Notes: generated by a model not told the origin, from the letters alone. DNA of 64,000 bases from Acanthornis magna (GCA_036785705.1 JAWUZG010000138.1:2542501-2606500); one strand, 5' to 3'; positions 21,303 to 33,299 are shown, numbered from the stretch's first letter. Numbers and translations are program-made.

Positions 21303-23216
21303 AACGCTCAACACTCGAGTGACACCCGCTTTTATTGGGGTCAGACCTGCAGGGTAGGGCAGGGAGCTGTTCCCAGAGCACACTGAGGAAATCTGCTGGC
21401 CCAGCTCGTGCTGCTGCTAATGAGAGCTCAGCACAGCAATTCCCTGTGCCCTGCTTCGAGAGGACTCCCGGGGGTGACTCTCAGCAGGGGCTGCTCCCAG
21501 CCCCATCCCCTTCCTATGCTGTGTCCCCGAACACTCTGTACCCCTGGAACTGAGCAGCTGCTCAGGGGCTGGGGAGCATCACTGCCAGGCAAGCTGTGCT
21601 GCTTCTGCTGGAGCTTTGCTGATCTCATTTAGAGAGGGCCTAATATTCCCCTCCTAATTAATTTGTTCTCTTCGCCGACGACCGAACTGCCTTTTGTTCT
21701 TTGGGAGCTCCTCAAAAATTAGCTGCAATACCTGATGGAATTTAATTATATAGGCTAAGGAAAGTGATTAAGGGCAGAGGGAGAGCTGATCACACCTCAC
21801 AGGCTTCAAGGGTATCAGCAGAAGGGAGGTAGAACCTGCTTTTCTCATGTGGAGGGAGAACATTGAGGAGTGATTGTCCCGGCAGGGATTTAAGGCTGGA
21901 GATAAACATTCCCTGTTATTGAATGCCTTTGCAAGGGTCAGCTGGCTGTGACTAAAGCTGTCCAGATCTGCCTCAGATACCATTCCAGGGAAATCAGGTC
22001 TGCACATCACCCCTGGCCCTGCATGCCAGCTCTGGATTCAGATGATCTTCAGTTCCCTTGGGATCTGAGTGCTCCTTAACGGAGAACAGGCTGCAAGGGA
22101 AGCTCCCCACTGAGCTGAATCGAGGGCTCTGCTCCTGACCTCTGCCAGGTTTGGCTTGATCCAGAGCCTGGGACCCCATATCCCACTGCTCAGGGGGAGA
22201 GCTGATACCCACGCTGCTAAACATGAAGGGAATGCAGGAATGGGCTCTTGGGCCAAACTTCAACAGGGATTGTAAAACTGCAAATTCCAGCAGTGTCTGG
22301 GCACCACAGCCATGAAAATCTCCACTCCAGGGCAGAGAAATAACCCTTATCCAGAGAAAAGTACTGGACTTTCATAAAAGGGTGGCTAAGGAAAGAGAGA
22401 GCAAAGTGAGGAAGAGAGGGGAGAGGAAGAACTGATCCCAGGAAATCACAGAGTTCCACTCCTGGGCAGTGCTCCCATCACACAACTGAGGGTATCCAAG
22501 GGCAGTGAGTGACCAGGCTGGGAAAAGCCAACTCCTTCCCAGGCACATCCTGCATTTCCAGGGACTGGAACAGCCCTGGTGTTCAGGCATCAGGTGCCAA
22601 CATGTCCTGTTTGGGTTCTCAAACAGTGGGGTGGGAGGTGGCCAGGGATCCCCAGGGATCCGGAGGCACCCAAAGGAATAACCCCTCTGGCACGGGATGT
22701 TCCCTGTGGGGATGTTCCCTGTGGCAGGAGTGTCTGCAGCCCCCTGGGGCCCTGCCGGAGACGGGACAGGCTGAGGAACAGGAAAGGACAGCAGGAAGGG
22801 CACAGGGAATGTCTCTGCTCCCAAACTGCAGCACCCTCCTGGGGAGGCACACTGGGGATGGGGAAAGGTGCAGGTCCAGGATCTCCTCGGGGAGTGGCCA
22901 GGCTGTACATCCCCACCAGAGCTCACCATTCACCCGAGTCCTAGAACCACCAGAAATGGCAGAAAATCCCATCCAACCCCTTCGCCTCAAACAAGCTGTG
23001 CAAAGCTCCTGCCGCATTCTGACACTGGCACTGATGACCTGTCTGACTGAGGAGCTGACGGGGGCACTCAGAGCCCACCCGAGCACAAAACACGGGCCTG
23101 TCTCCCAAAACCACCTTTGGCTGCTTAATAAATGATCTCTCCAGACTTCCCCAAGGCCTCAGGAGCTCTGTGACGGTGCAGACTCAGCCAGGCTGGAGCA
23201 GCACCTGGGCAGGCTA
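21303..23216. other. unique sequence, no gene seen
   Basis: An AT-richer part at 21640-21960 contains TAATTAATTTG near 21655 and a light mix of possible transcription-factor cores. The rest is GC-rich with chance frames. A 15-bp duplication (GGGATGTTCCCTGTG) occurs near 22697-22726. No exon or transposon recognised. Confidence 0.45.
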
Positions 23217-23985
23217 GGAGGTGGGGCTGTGCTGAAGTTCGCTGTGAAGTCCAAGAGGTTCATGAACTTCATGGAGCTCAACAAGGCCACGTGCAAAGGG
23301 CTGCAGGTGTGTCAGGGCAATCCCAAGGACCAGCCCAGGCTGGAGATAAGCAGAGGGAGCAGCCCTGGCGGAAGGATTTGGGTGTGTTGTTGGGGAGAGC
23401 TGGGACCCAGAACCCCCTGTGCCCTGGGCTGAGCCCAGCGTGGGCAGCAGGGAGGGGAGAGGGTTTGTGCCCCTGTGCCCCTGTGCTCAGGTGAGCCCCA
23501 CCTGCAGAGCTGCCCCAGCCCTGGGCCAGCACAGGGAGGAGCTGGAGCTGCTGGAGAGAGTCCAGAGGAGCTCCAGGATGAGCCGAGGATGGAGCAGCTC
23601 TGCTGGGAGGGAAGGCGGGGAGAGCTGGGAGTGTTCATCTGGAGAGGAGAAGGCTCCAGGGAGAGCTCAGAGCCTCTTCCAATGCCTAAAGGGCTCCAGG
23701 AGAGCTGCAGAGGGACTGGGGACAAGGAATGGAGGGACAGGACACAGGGAATGGCTTCCTACTGCCAGAGGACAGGGCTGGATGGGATATTGGGAAGGAA
23801 TTTCTGGCTGTGAGGGTGGCAGGCCCTGGCACAGGTGCCCAGAGAAGCTGTGGCTGCCCCTGGATCCCTGGCAGTGTCCAAGGCCAGGCTGGACATTGGG
23901 GCTTGGAGCAGCTTGGGACAGTGGGAGGTGTCCCTGCCATGGCGGGGGTTTAAGGTCTCTTCCAACCCAAATCATTCCATGATTC
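23217..23985 (+). mobile_element. CR1 LINE, longest copy in the window
   Basis: Sense orientation. It starts in the 'gctgtgaagtccaagaggttc...aacaaggccacgtgcaaagg' region, which belongs to the end of the CR1 reverse-transcriptase frame in this family. It passes through 'gagctggagctgctggagagagtccagagg' and ends with 'cttccaacccaaatcattccatgattcc'. It is about 770 bp, so it holds the 3' untranslated part and a small piece of former coding sequence. The frame at 23229-23432 plus is that remnant, followed by frame-breaking changes. Confidence 0.93.
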
Positions 23986-25055
23986 CAGGAGTGCTTTTCC
24001 TCACTCTGCAGCCAAAGTGTGGTTCACTGGCTTTTCCTTGCTGTGGGAATGGTCTCTGATTCCACCCCACAGCATGGACTGCTTTGGTCTGGTCCAGTAT
24101 TTGAAATTCGGGTTTTGGATTTGTGCACAAGAGCTTAATGCAATGAACTTGCTGTCCAGGGAGGGAGATGTGAAATGGGGACAATGTGGCAAATCGGGAA
24201 GCCTGAGAAGGAAAAACACTGAGTGGATTCAAAACTGAAAGAGATCCCACACTAATTAAAACAGCCTGATTTGGTAATGATTGCTAATGGCACATTAAGC
24301 TGTCTAGTCTGAGCTAGACATTTGTTTTGCTGCTTCCTGGGTTCAGTTTGCTGTTCATTTGTTTGTTTATTTTGCAGGTTTTAGGGCTGGTGGCCTCCTG
24401 AACACGACAATCCTGTCACAGCTCTGACAGGGGTGACACTAATGACCAACAATGACCTCTGGTCACTAAGGAGCCCCCTAGAGTGCCTGTTCCTGGCTTC
24501 CCTTGCCGCATATCTTGTAAAAAGGTGAATGAAATTGAGTATGGAGAGAAACTGATGACCTGTTTGGAACGAGGAAGCGATTTAGATTTCAGTTTGGTTT
24601 GGGCATTTTTTTCCTAATGTTATGGCAGGTTTTAGGAGGAAAACGGAGATTTCTGGGATGGCTGTGGCAATGTCACTCATCATCATGGCTTTATTTTCTG
24701 CCTGGCGCAGTCCTGTGGCTGTTCTGAGCTCACACAGCCCAACCCCAAATGCAATCCCTCCTTTTACAGCTGTGGAACTGCTCCCACCCTGTGTCCCCCC
24801 TCACCAACACCCCCTGTGCTCAGGGACCTGGCAGGGAGGGCAAAATCTAACCCCTGCTATTGGAGACTCAGGGCTCTCCATCTGTGCTGGCTTTAAGTGA
24901 CTTTCAGCTGCTGACTCTGTGGCAGATTTGCCTCTCTGGGCCTGACCCACAAGGAAAAAGGAACAGACATCAAGACCTTGCTCTTTAATTCCAGCTTTGA
25001 GGGGCTCCTGTAAAGCTGGCTGGAAACTGGGGCTGCAATGGCACCAAAATGAAGT
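23986..25055. other. unique sequence, no gene seen
   Basis: Positions 24230-24400 and 24520-24640 are AT-rich. No exon, RNA or transposon was recognised. Confidence 0.45.
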
Positions 25056-25178
25056 GGACAAAGCTCTCAGGGATGCACAGGGTGGGATTGTTGGGGTGTC
25101 TGTGCAGGGCCAGGGGCTGGACTGCCATGATCCTTGTGGGTCCCTTCCAACCCAGGATATTCTACAATTCTATGGATT
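25056..25178 (+). mobile_element. CR1 LINE 3' fragment, third subfamily
   Basis: Carries 'gggattgttggggtgtctgtgcagg' and 'gtgggtcccttccaacccagg' and ends in ATTCTACAATTCTATGGATTC, which matches the 3'-terminal repeats. Only the last roughly 120 bp is present. It is the same type as 15781-15925. Confidence 0.85.
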
Positions 25179-25948
25179 CATTTCCTGATGCTAAGAAATA
25201 AAAGAATCCCACAGTCCAATCAAATGCTTCAGTCTGGACTTCTAATATTTTTATCCTATTTTTAGGCAAGAGCTTGTTGAAGTCCCAGCTTGTTTTGAGC
25301 AAGAACCGTATCTCTCCCATTTAGAGGAATGCAACATTAAATACACCAGTGTTAGAAAGGAATCTCATGAAACACAAGTGCACCAAAACTGTCTGTTTTT
25401 CTCAGAGAGGTCACTGTCACTGTGACATCTCCCTGGGAAGGAGCAGCAGGTCACTGCCAGGGTCACACCTGGGACCAGAGCACAGATCTGAGCAGGCTGG
25501 AGGTGCCAATGGTCCTGGTGGGATTGGGAATCCACCCCAGGAAACCCAATTTGATCTGCAGCTCTGTCACAGACCCTGCACAAGGACTTTGGGATGCTGT
25601 GGGTGGCTCAGGGGAGGTTCACCCGCTCAGCTCATTCCTCAGGCTGGGAATTCATGTTCGAGGGAAGCTTGGGCTGTGCCTGAACTGCTGTAATGATGGT
25701 GGCAATCATGTTGGGAGCTGTACTCCTGGAAAATGCTCCTGCCCATATCCATGGCTCTGTGGGGTGGGGATGACTTCCAAAGGCTCTAAACCCAAGGCAA
25801 TAACTAATGGGACCACAAACTGCAGGAGGTTCTCCATCCCACTCACTTCCTGGTGTGAGCTTTTGTGTTGCTGAACTGCTTCAGTTTGTGCCTCTTGACC
25901 TCTGTGTGTTACCTGAAGGAGAGGAAATGCTTGAGGGAGAGGAAAGAC
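25179..25948. other. unique sequence, no gene seen
   Basis: No recognisable repeat or exon; AT-richer at 25180-25400. Confidence 0.45.
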
Positions 25949-26356
25949 ATGGAACTGGGTATTCCAGCCTATGGAATTGGGTATTCCAGGCCTGTGGAAC
26001 TGGGTATTCCAGGCTATGGAATTGGGCATTCCACACCTACAGAACTGGGCATTCCAGGCCTATGGAATTGGGTATTCCAGGCCTATGGAACTGGGTATTC
26101 CAGGCTATGGAATTGGGTATTCCAGGCCTGTGGAACTGGGCATTCCAGGCTATGGAATTGGGTATTCCAGGCCTGTGGAATTGGACATTCCACACCTACA
26201 GAACTGGGTATTCCAGGCCTATGGAATTGAGTATTCCAGGCTTATGGAACTGGGTATTCCAGGCCTGTGGAACTGGGCATTTCAGGCTATGGAATTGAGC
26301 ATTCCAGGCCTACAGAATTGGGTATTCCAGGCCTATGGAATTGTGCATTCCAGGCC
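25949..26356. repeat. 22-23-bp self-complementary minisatellite, 18 units
   Basis: Each unit contains GGAATTGGGTATTCC or GGAACTGGGTATTCC followed by AGGC(C)TAT or AGGCCTGT. Within a unit GGAAT and ATTCC are inverted complements around a 5-base centre, so every unit can fold. A distinctive variant (CCACACCTACAGAACTGGG) recurs at 26031 and 26190, about 159 bp apart, pointing to higher-order copying of about seven units. Frames give repeats such as MELGIPGLWNWVFQ. They are artefacts without supporting signals. Confidence 0.95.
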
Positions 26357-27258
26357 TTCCTGTGCAAGTGCTGCTCAGCTGTAAATGTTGAGAGCCCAGG
26401 GCCAAAGGTCACACACATCACAGAGCTTTGGGTCTCACTCCCTGCACTGGGACATGCAGCTGCTGCAAGCCATTGATTAACCCCCAAAACATCAGCTAAT
26501 TAGAGCTGGAGAGATGACATCATCATCATCATCACCACCATCACCATCACGATGGTCTCAGAAGCAAAGGGAGAGCTGGGAGCTGTGGGCAGGTGTCTGC
26601 CCTGCTGCAGCCACAGCAGGGATTCCATTGTCCCTGGAGTGCAGGAGGGAGGGAAAAAGGCCTGGGGAGCTGCAGCCCTTCCAGGAACAGGAGCCAGGAC
26701 CAAAGTGTGCCTTGAGACCCTAACGGGAAAATGTCCCCTTCCCAGGGACAGAGCTGCTCACTTTGGGTGCTCTGCCTCCTGTCACTGAGCAGGCAATGGA
26801 CCCGGGGCCATGGGACCCAGCGGGGACAGCTGGGTGCAGCTCGAGAGGTGAGCTCTGTGTGCTGCTGGGGTGACTCCAGTGTCACTGTCCCCAAGGTCCC
26901 AGTCCAGTGGCGTGGCACTGTCCTGCCCTCTGGCCTGCCCTGACTCTTGGCATTTCTGTTCTATTCTCTCCTAATTCCCCTGTCCTCCATCCCTCAATTT
27001 CAGGCATGGACCATAAAATATTTCCAGGACATTCGCTGCCTTTTCAGGCTGGATCTTGGCAGAGCAGAGCAGGTTTGGATGGTTCCCTCCTCCCATTTCC
27101 AACACAAAGCCAGGGATGAGTGGGGAAGAGAAAGGAGGGTGTACAGACATGGGAGGGACTGGAGAAAGAAGAGAAAAAGAGGACAAAGAGATGAAGGTAA
27201 GAAAGTGAAGGGGATGGAAGCAGCAGATGAAGGGAGGGGATTCTGCTCCTCTAATCAT
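26357..27258. other. unique sequence with an ATC microsatellite
   Basis: Positions about 26517-26551 are (ATC)n shading into CACCACCATCACC. The rest is GC-rich and has a purine-rich patch at 27120-27240. No exon seen. Confidence 0.5.
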
Positions 27259-27560
27259 GAGCCCCACCTGCAGAGCTGCCCCAGCCCTGGCCCAGCACAG
27301 GGAGGAGCTGGAGCTGCTGGAGAGAGTCCAGAGGAGCTCCAGGATGAGCCGAGGATGGAGCAGCTCTGCTGGGAGGGAAGGCTGGGAGAGCTGGGATTGT
27401 TCACCTGGAGAAGAGAAGCTTTGGGGTGACTAAATTGTGACCTTCCAGGACCTGAAGGAGCCTCAAAAAAGATGGAGAGAGACTCTTCATAAGGGATGGA
27501 GTGACAGGACACAGGGAATGGCTTCCCACTGCCAGAGGGCAGGGCTGGATGGGATATTAG
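27259..27560 (+). mobile_element. CR1 LINE fragment lacking its 3' end
   Basis: Sense CR1 from 'gagccccacctgcagagctgcc' through 'gaggagctggagctgctggagagagtccagagg' to 'agggcagggctggatgggatattag'. Homology then stops. The core and terminal 3' part found in other copies are missing, as in the copy at 21100-21302. Confidence 0.9.
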
Positions 27561-28410
27561 ACATGATTCCATTGATTTGACCAAAACTCCTTCCCAGGAG
27601 TACCTCTGTCCTGTCACACCAAATTTCAGACTGCCCTGGATGTTCCTGAAGGCAACAGGGCAAGGGGAAGGGACATCTCCCAGCTCTCAGGTGCATCATT
27701 AACAGCACTGGGCAAAGGTGGGAATGGGAAATGGGAAATTATGGGAAATGTCAACCCCAAAAACTTTCCCATTCATATCCTCAGGGTGTGTGGAAGTGGA
27801 AATGGTTTGGGTTGGTCAGAAGCTCTCCAAGATTTCTGTTGTCATGGTGGTAAGAGCAGAAGAGCAGGAATGTTTCCAGGAGGAGGAAATTCAATGTCCA
27901 TGTGGAACACATTGGGATTTTCTGAATCCTGCAGCACTCGGAATTTGGGACAGGTGTTTGCACCAAAACCTTTCCATCTCAGACACAGTGACGATTTCCC
28001 CTTCTGTTTTTAGGAAAGAACAGATTTTTTCCAAGAAGCTGCCAGCTTCTTGTAGACATCCACCCTGGCACTGCATTCCTCTGTTTCACAAGCAGGACCA
28101 GCTCTGTTTGCAGCAGTTATTTCTTCCAGCCCTGGATGGAGCTGGAATGCTGAACTCCACAGGTGCCTCACACTTGGGACAATGGGAACGGAGTCACTCG
28201 TCTGCCTCAGGATCTTCTGTGCTACCATCCAAACCACTCCAAACCCAACACAGCTCTCTTTTGAAGCCCAGGAAGACACCTGACAATGTCCAAAGGATCC
28301 CAAGATGTCATCGTGAAGGAAGAGTCACACTTTCCATTGGATTTCTGATGTGATGCTCACACTTCTTCCCAGGCATTAAGAAAGGGCAACCGAAAATACC
28401 TTGCCAAGGT
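27561..28410. other. unique sequence, no gene seen
   Basis: No recognisable transposon or exon. The frame at 27718-28353 plus is long but has no splice, start or homology support. Confidence 0.45.
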
Positions 28411-28880
28411 CTGGTGTCACTGCTGTGCTGAGTGACCTGAGCCAGCCCTGGTGTCACTGCTGTGCTGAGTGACCTGAGCCAGCCCTGGTGTCACTGCTGT
28501 GTTGAGTGACCTGAGCCAGCCCTGGTGTCACTGCTGTGCTGAGTGACCTGACCCAGCCTGGTGTCACTGCTGTCCCAAGTGACCTGAGCCAGCCCTGGTG
28601 TCACTCCTGTCCCAAGTGACCTGAGCCAGCCCTGGTGTCACTGCTGTGCCAAGTGACCTCACTCAGCCCTGGTGTCACTGCTGTCCCAAGTGACCTCACC
28701 CAGCCCTGGTGTCACTGCTGTCCCGAGTGACCTGAGCCAGCCCTGGTGTCACTGCTGTGCCAAGTGACCTCACCCAGCCCTGGTGTCACTGCTGTCCCGA
28801 GTGACCTGAGCCAGCCCTGGTGTCACTGCTGTGCCAAGTGACCTCACCCAGCCCTGGTGTCACTGCTGTGCCGAGTGACC
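28411..28880. repeat. 37-bp hairpin-forming minisatellite, 13 units
   Basis: Units start near 28412, 28449, 28486, 28523, 28559, 28596, 28633, 28670, 28707, 28744, 28781, 28818 and 28855. The period is 37 bp with one 36-bp unit. Most units contain GTCACT and AGTGAC, perfect inverted complements separated by nine bases. Variants differ mainly in that spacer (GTGCTG, GTCCCA, GTGCCA, GTCCCG) and in GAGCC versus CACCC after the stem, and the variants recur in blocks. Confidence 0.95.
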
Positions 28881-29464
28881 TAAGGCAGCTCTGAAGGACC
28901 CCAGGGGAGCCAGCTGGATGCTGAAGATCCAGCCTCAAGGAAAGGAGGGAATTTGCCATTCCCAAATGGATGCCATAGCCTGAGCGATGCCAAGTGCTGC
29001 GGGAACCTCTGGGAAATGAATTTGCCCTTAGAAACTCGAGGTGTGCCTGGGGGAAAAGCTCCCCTGGCACATCCAGCTGCGCCCTGGGAGGGAAGACTCC
29101 TTCATTGCCCAAATCCCTGCCTGTGCCTGGGCTCTTAGGGCTCAGGGATGCTCCCTGTGGCTGCATCCTCCAGTGGTGCCTGCCCAGAGCACCAGAGGTG
29201 AGCTGGGGGCAGGTCCCAAACGGGGGACACCCCATCCCTTTGTTCTCCTGAGCTGCAGACAGGCTCTGGGTGGCTGCAATAGGCATACCTGCATGGCAAG
29301 AAGACGGGATTCTCCCAGGGCATGGTTTAGCTCCTGAAAGAGAGGTACAAAAGCAATTCTGCCATCCAGCCTGGATGTAAACTGAGCCAGCAGAGTGCCC
29401 TGGGGGCCAGTGGGATCCTGGGGGGCAGAAGGAAGGGCATTCCCTGGTCAGGAGTGACCCTGCC
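28881..29464. other. unique sequence, no gene seen
   Basis: A GC-rich stretch between a minisatellite and a CR1 copy; nothing recognisable. Confidence 0.4.
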
Positions 29465-29951
29465 CCTCTGCTCTGCTCCTGGAGCTGTGTCCAGCCCTGG
29501 GCTCCCCGGCTCAGGGAACCACTGGAGAGGGTCTAGTGAGGGCCATGAAGGTGATGAGAGGACTGAGGAAAGGCTGAGGGAGCTGGGGCTGTTCCCCCTG
29601 GAGAAGAGACCACCCAGAGGGGATCTTTTCCATGAGCACAAACAGCTCAGGAGCAGAGGCCGAGCGGCTGGGGCCAGACTGACCCCAGTGGGGACCAGAG
29701 ACAGGACAGGGACTCCGGACACAAAGTGAACCCCAGGAGGCTCTGTCTGAGCTTGAGGAGAAACTTCTCCTCTGGGAGGGTGACAGAGCCCAGGCCAGGC
29801 TGCCCAGAGAGGCTGTGGGGCTCCTTCCCTGGGGATGTTCAAACCCACCTGGATGGGATCCTGTGCTCCAGGGGACCCTGCTGGAGCAGAGGGCTTGGAG
29901 CAGAGGATCTCCAGAGGTCCTTCCCACCCCAACCATCCTGGGATTCTGTGG
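29465..29951 (+). mobile_element. CR1 LINE, diverged subfamily
   Basis: Sense CR1 with 'gaggaaaggctgagggagctggggctgttc', 'gcccagagaggctgtggggctcc', 'gatgttcaaacccacctggatggg' and the end 'tccttcccaccccaaccatcctgggattctgtg'. The general CR1 layout is clear, but it differs from the main subfamily. Its 5' end is indistinct near 29465. Confidence 0.87.
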
Positions 29952-30570
29952 TGTCAGCCTGCTTGGTTTTGTTGGACAAATCGTGCCTCTGCCTGCGCTT
30001 CAGTCTGAGAACTGGGAAATGGTGATAATACTGATTTTCTCAGCTGGGCCTTGGGAGCCTCCTTATAAATATTTATGAAGTGCTCTGTTTATAATTGTAA
30101 GTAAATAAACGGGTGTATGGAATTCACAGTCCAAGGATGCAAGTTGTTCTGTTTCACACCCTCAAATGGAGTCATTTATGGTTTCTGCTTTCCTCTGGAA
30201 GTAAAGGATTTGGGAAGAACAACTTCAAAAACTCCCATCTCAAAGGCAGAATCAATTAGGAAAGAAAAGCCAGGACTTAAGGGGCAAATCCTGCTGATGT
30301 CAGGAAAGGCAGGGAAAAGCTCTTGTAGGTACTTCATGTTCCTAAAGATGAGGATGGTGCCTGTTGAAGTTTATAAAGTGCTGAAGTGTCCAGATTCTTT
30401 CTTAAATCATTTTGAGAGGGGAGATCATGCTCAGAGACTCAGAATCTTTTGGGATCTTATCCACTCCTTCTCCTGTGACACTGCAGTAGGTTACCTTTGG
30501 GGACCTTCTGGGAATCCTCCTGATTGTCCTTTTTCCTCTTTCCACCCCCTGTGTCCTGCGCAGCAATTAT
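29952..30570. other. unique sequence, no gene seen
   Basis: AT-richer at 30000-30130 with several TAAATA cores; no exon or transposon recognised. Confidence 0.45.
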
Positions 30571-30780
30571 CCCTGACGTTGTCCCTGCCCTTGTCCTTGA
30601 CTTTGTCCCTGCCCTTGTCCTTGACCTGGTCCCTGACCTTGTCCCTGACCTGGTCCCTGCCCTTATCCCTGCCCTTGTCCCTGCCCTTGTCCCTGCCCTG
30701 GTCCCTGCCCTTATCCCTGCCCTTGTCCCTGCCCTTGTCCCTGCCCTGGTCCCTGCCCTTGTCCCTGCCCTTGTCCCCAG
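30571..30780. repeat. 12-bp minisatellite (CCTTGTCCCTGC-type)
   Basis: About 17 units of 12 bp, variants of CCTTGTCCCTGC with CTGGTCC, CTTATCC and GACC changes. A block of about four to five units with the order GG, TTA, TTG, TTG is repeated, so there is higher-order copying. Because 12 is a multiple of three, the array keeps several frames open on both strands: VPAL repeats on plus, GTRA repeats on minus. There is no independent evidence that either is translated. Confidence 0.95.
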
Positions 30781-32165
30781 CTCAGCAGCTGATGGTTTCC
30801 ATTCCCAATGAGCCCCTGGGGTGCTGGTGGAGCTCCCTGAGCACCAAGAGCCTCCTGCTGCCACCACCTAAACTCTGAGTGCAGTGCTGGCCTGTCCATG
30901 CTGTCCCTCACCTCTTCCCCTGCCGAGGCTGGCAGAAGGGCACAGGGAGCAGAACACGAGCCCCTGTTTGGAGGGAGCAGACCCGAGCCGTGTTTTCGCA
31001 CCCTCAGCCCCTGCAATTCCCAGCACCAAGCCCTGGATCCCAGCACAGATCCTGCTGCTGCTCCTGAAGGGTCTCCTAGAGAAGATATCCACACCAGGGC
31101 CCACAAGAACTATCTCCTAGTTCTGGTTTGTCCCCACGATGGCTCCGTGACCCTGGGGAGCACTTCATTCCTCCTCCTGACTCAGTTTCCCCAGAAATTG
31201 TGGATGTTGGTTCTCTCCACCATCCCTTAAAAGCAAGGGAGGTTTGTTCTGGAGGGAAAGTCAAGGCTGCTTCAAAAATGGCTCTGGAATAATGGGCATG
31301 CAGGTCCAGCATGATTATCAGAGATTCCTTTAGTGATTATATTTTCATGCTTCCCTGAATTCCTGGAGCTGGAGTGCTCTGCAGCTGACCCGTGAAAATG
31401 GCTCCATCCTTCACTGTGAGGGCAATGGATGATCCCTGCAGGCTGCAGAGCTGCTTCCCAGCACTTCCAGGGTCCCAAAGCAGAGATCCCTAAGGAATCC
31501 CCCACCCCACCAGTGTGGGAGGGGGTTTCCCCAAAGCCTCCTCCTGCCAGGCCTGCCTGTATTTTAGTTGCTAATGGGAAAATGCAATGTGTTCTCATCC
31601 CAGTGGAGAGCTGGGGACACGCTGGAGATCTCCAGCTGGACAGGATGGAAGTGGCACCGACATCTCATGCTCCTTTCATGCTTGATGTTAATTCAGAGGT
31701 GTCAGCAGAGCCCAGGCTGGGCTGGAAATGAGCAGAAACAAAGGGAACAAAGGTCTACAGCCAAGCCTGAAAGATTGTCTTTTAGTGATCCTCTAATTAA
31801 AATGTTAGTGAATAAGGAGAAAAGCAGCATAAGTTAAAAGGCTGCTAAGAGGAGAGGCAAGGAGTGGGAAAGATTCCTGCGGTGTTTTAATAAACGCTGG
31901 GTATGGATGAGGAGGCTGGAGAGAACCAACAGCTCAGGGTCTTTACTCAAATAACAGAATATCAGTGAATCAGTGTCTGCAGACACTGGAGGAGTCTGGC
32001 ATTGAGGGGCTTTGCAGGAGGCAGGGCCTGGGGGTGTCCTGCCTGTGAAGGGCCGAGATGCTGATCCTTCTCCTGCCAAAGTGCCATGGGACACAACCTC
32101 CAGGAGAGTGGGATCACAGATTTACCCACCCCATGCTGTGTTCAGTGAATCATCTGCAGGATTTA
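30781..32165. other. unique sequence, no gene seen
   Basis: GC-rich sequence with chance frames. AT-richer at 31740-31920. No exon, RNA or transposon recognised. Confidence 0.45.
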
Positions 32166-32722
32166 CTGTGCCTGACCTCAGAGGAGGGGGTTCTGCCCCT
32201 CTGTTCCTGTGAGGCCCCACCTCCAGTGTTGTGTCCAGCTCTGGGGGCCCAGCACGAGAAGCTCATGGAGCTGTTGGAATGAGTCCAGAGAAGGCTGGGA
32301 GATGCTCCAAGGACTGGAACCCCTCTCCAGCAGGGACAGGCTGGGAGAGTTGGGCTTGTTCAGCCTGGAGAAGACTCCAGGGAGAACTCAGAGCCCATTC
32401 CAGAGAGGGCTCAGGAAGGACAGAAAAGGGTTTTCATAAGGATATGGAGTGAAAAGGGCAAGAAAGAATGGCCTTAAGCTGGGGGAGGGTAGATTTAGGT
32501 GGGGCATTGGGAAGGAATTCCTCCCTGTGAGGGTTTGAGGCCCTGGCACAGGTGCCCAGAGAAGCTGTGGCTGCCCCTGGATCCCTGGCAGTGTCCAAGG
32601 CCAGGCTGGACATTGGGGCTTGGAGCAGCCTGGGACAGTGGGAGGTGTCCCTGCCAATGGCAGGGGTGGCACTGGACAATCTTTCAGGTCCCTTCCAAGC
32701 CAATCCACTCTGGGATTCCATG
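32166..32722 (+). mobile_element. CR1 LINE, 5'-truncated copy
   Basis: Sense CR1 beginning near 'gaggccccacctccagtgttgtgtccagc', passing through 'ggctgggagagttgggcttgttcagcctggagaag', the shared 'gtgcccagagaagctgtgg' core, and ending at 'cactctgggattccatgg'. About 555 bp. Confidence 0.93.
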
Positions 32723-33299
32723 GCCCTTTCCTGGACGCCTGTCCCAGCAGTCAGGCCATGCTGGCCGTGCCCTGCAGCTCCTCCTGCACCTCAGATCCCA
32801 CACAGCCAGCCCAGCAGGGACTGCTCCAGGCACCTCCTGTCCCCCACATGGTCCCACAACCCTTTCCTTCACCTGAATGGGCAGCTGGGGAAAAAATGCC
32901 CCAGGCCCTGTCTGTCTGCCATTACCATGGGAATGCCTTCCTGCCCATGCTGTCAGGAGGTGGCAAGGAGCTGAATGGCACAAGACAGCCACTGATGGAT
33001 TATGGCACCCAAAATTAACAAGAGGGATATTTATATTTTCCCTGCTGAAGCCTTGGAATGAGTCCCTCTGTGTTTGGCAGCACTCCCCAGAGCTGCTGAG
33101 GGCTGAGGCAGATGCCTGCAGAAAGGGAGTGCTGCCTTTATTTACGAGGGACTTACTCTCAGAGGGAGGAACTCAGTGAGTTGCTTCTATCTTAAAGGTG
33201 ACACCATTATTTTTGTGCCTCTCCTGAGTGAAAGTGGGCTCAGCTTTGGCCCCTTCTGCAGGCACTTGTACTGTGAGACTATTTGCTTGGTCTGAGTCA
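32723..33299. other. unique sequence, no gene seen
   Basis: Nothing recognisable between two CR1 copies. Confidence 0.4.

Noticed and set aside
23229..23432. Plus frame beginning MLKFAVKSKR
   Set aside because: It is a remnant of CR1 coding sequence inside a 5'-truncated copy, not a host gene.
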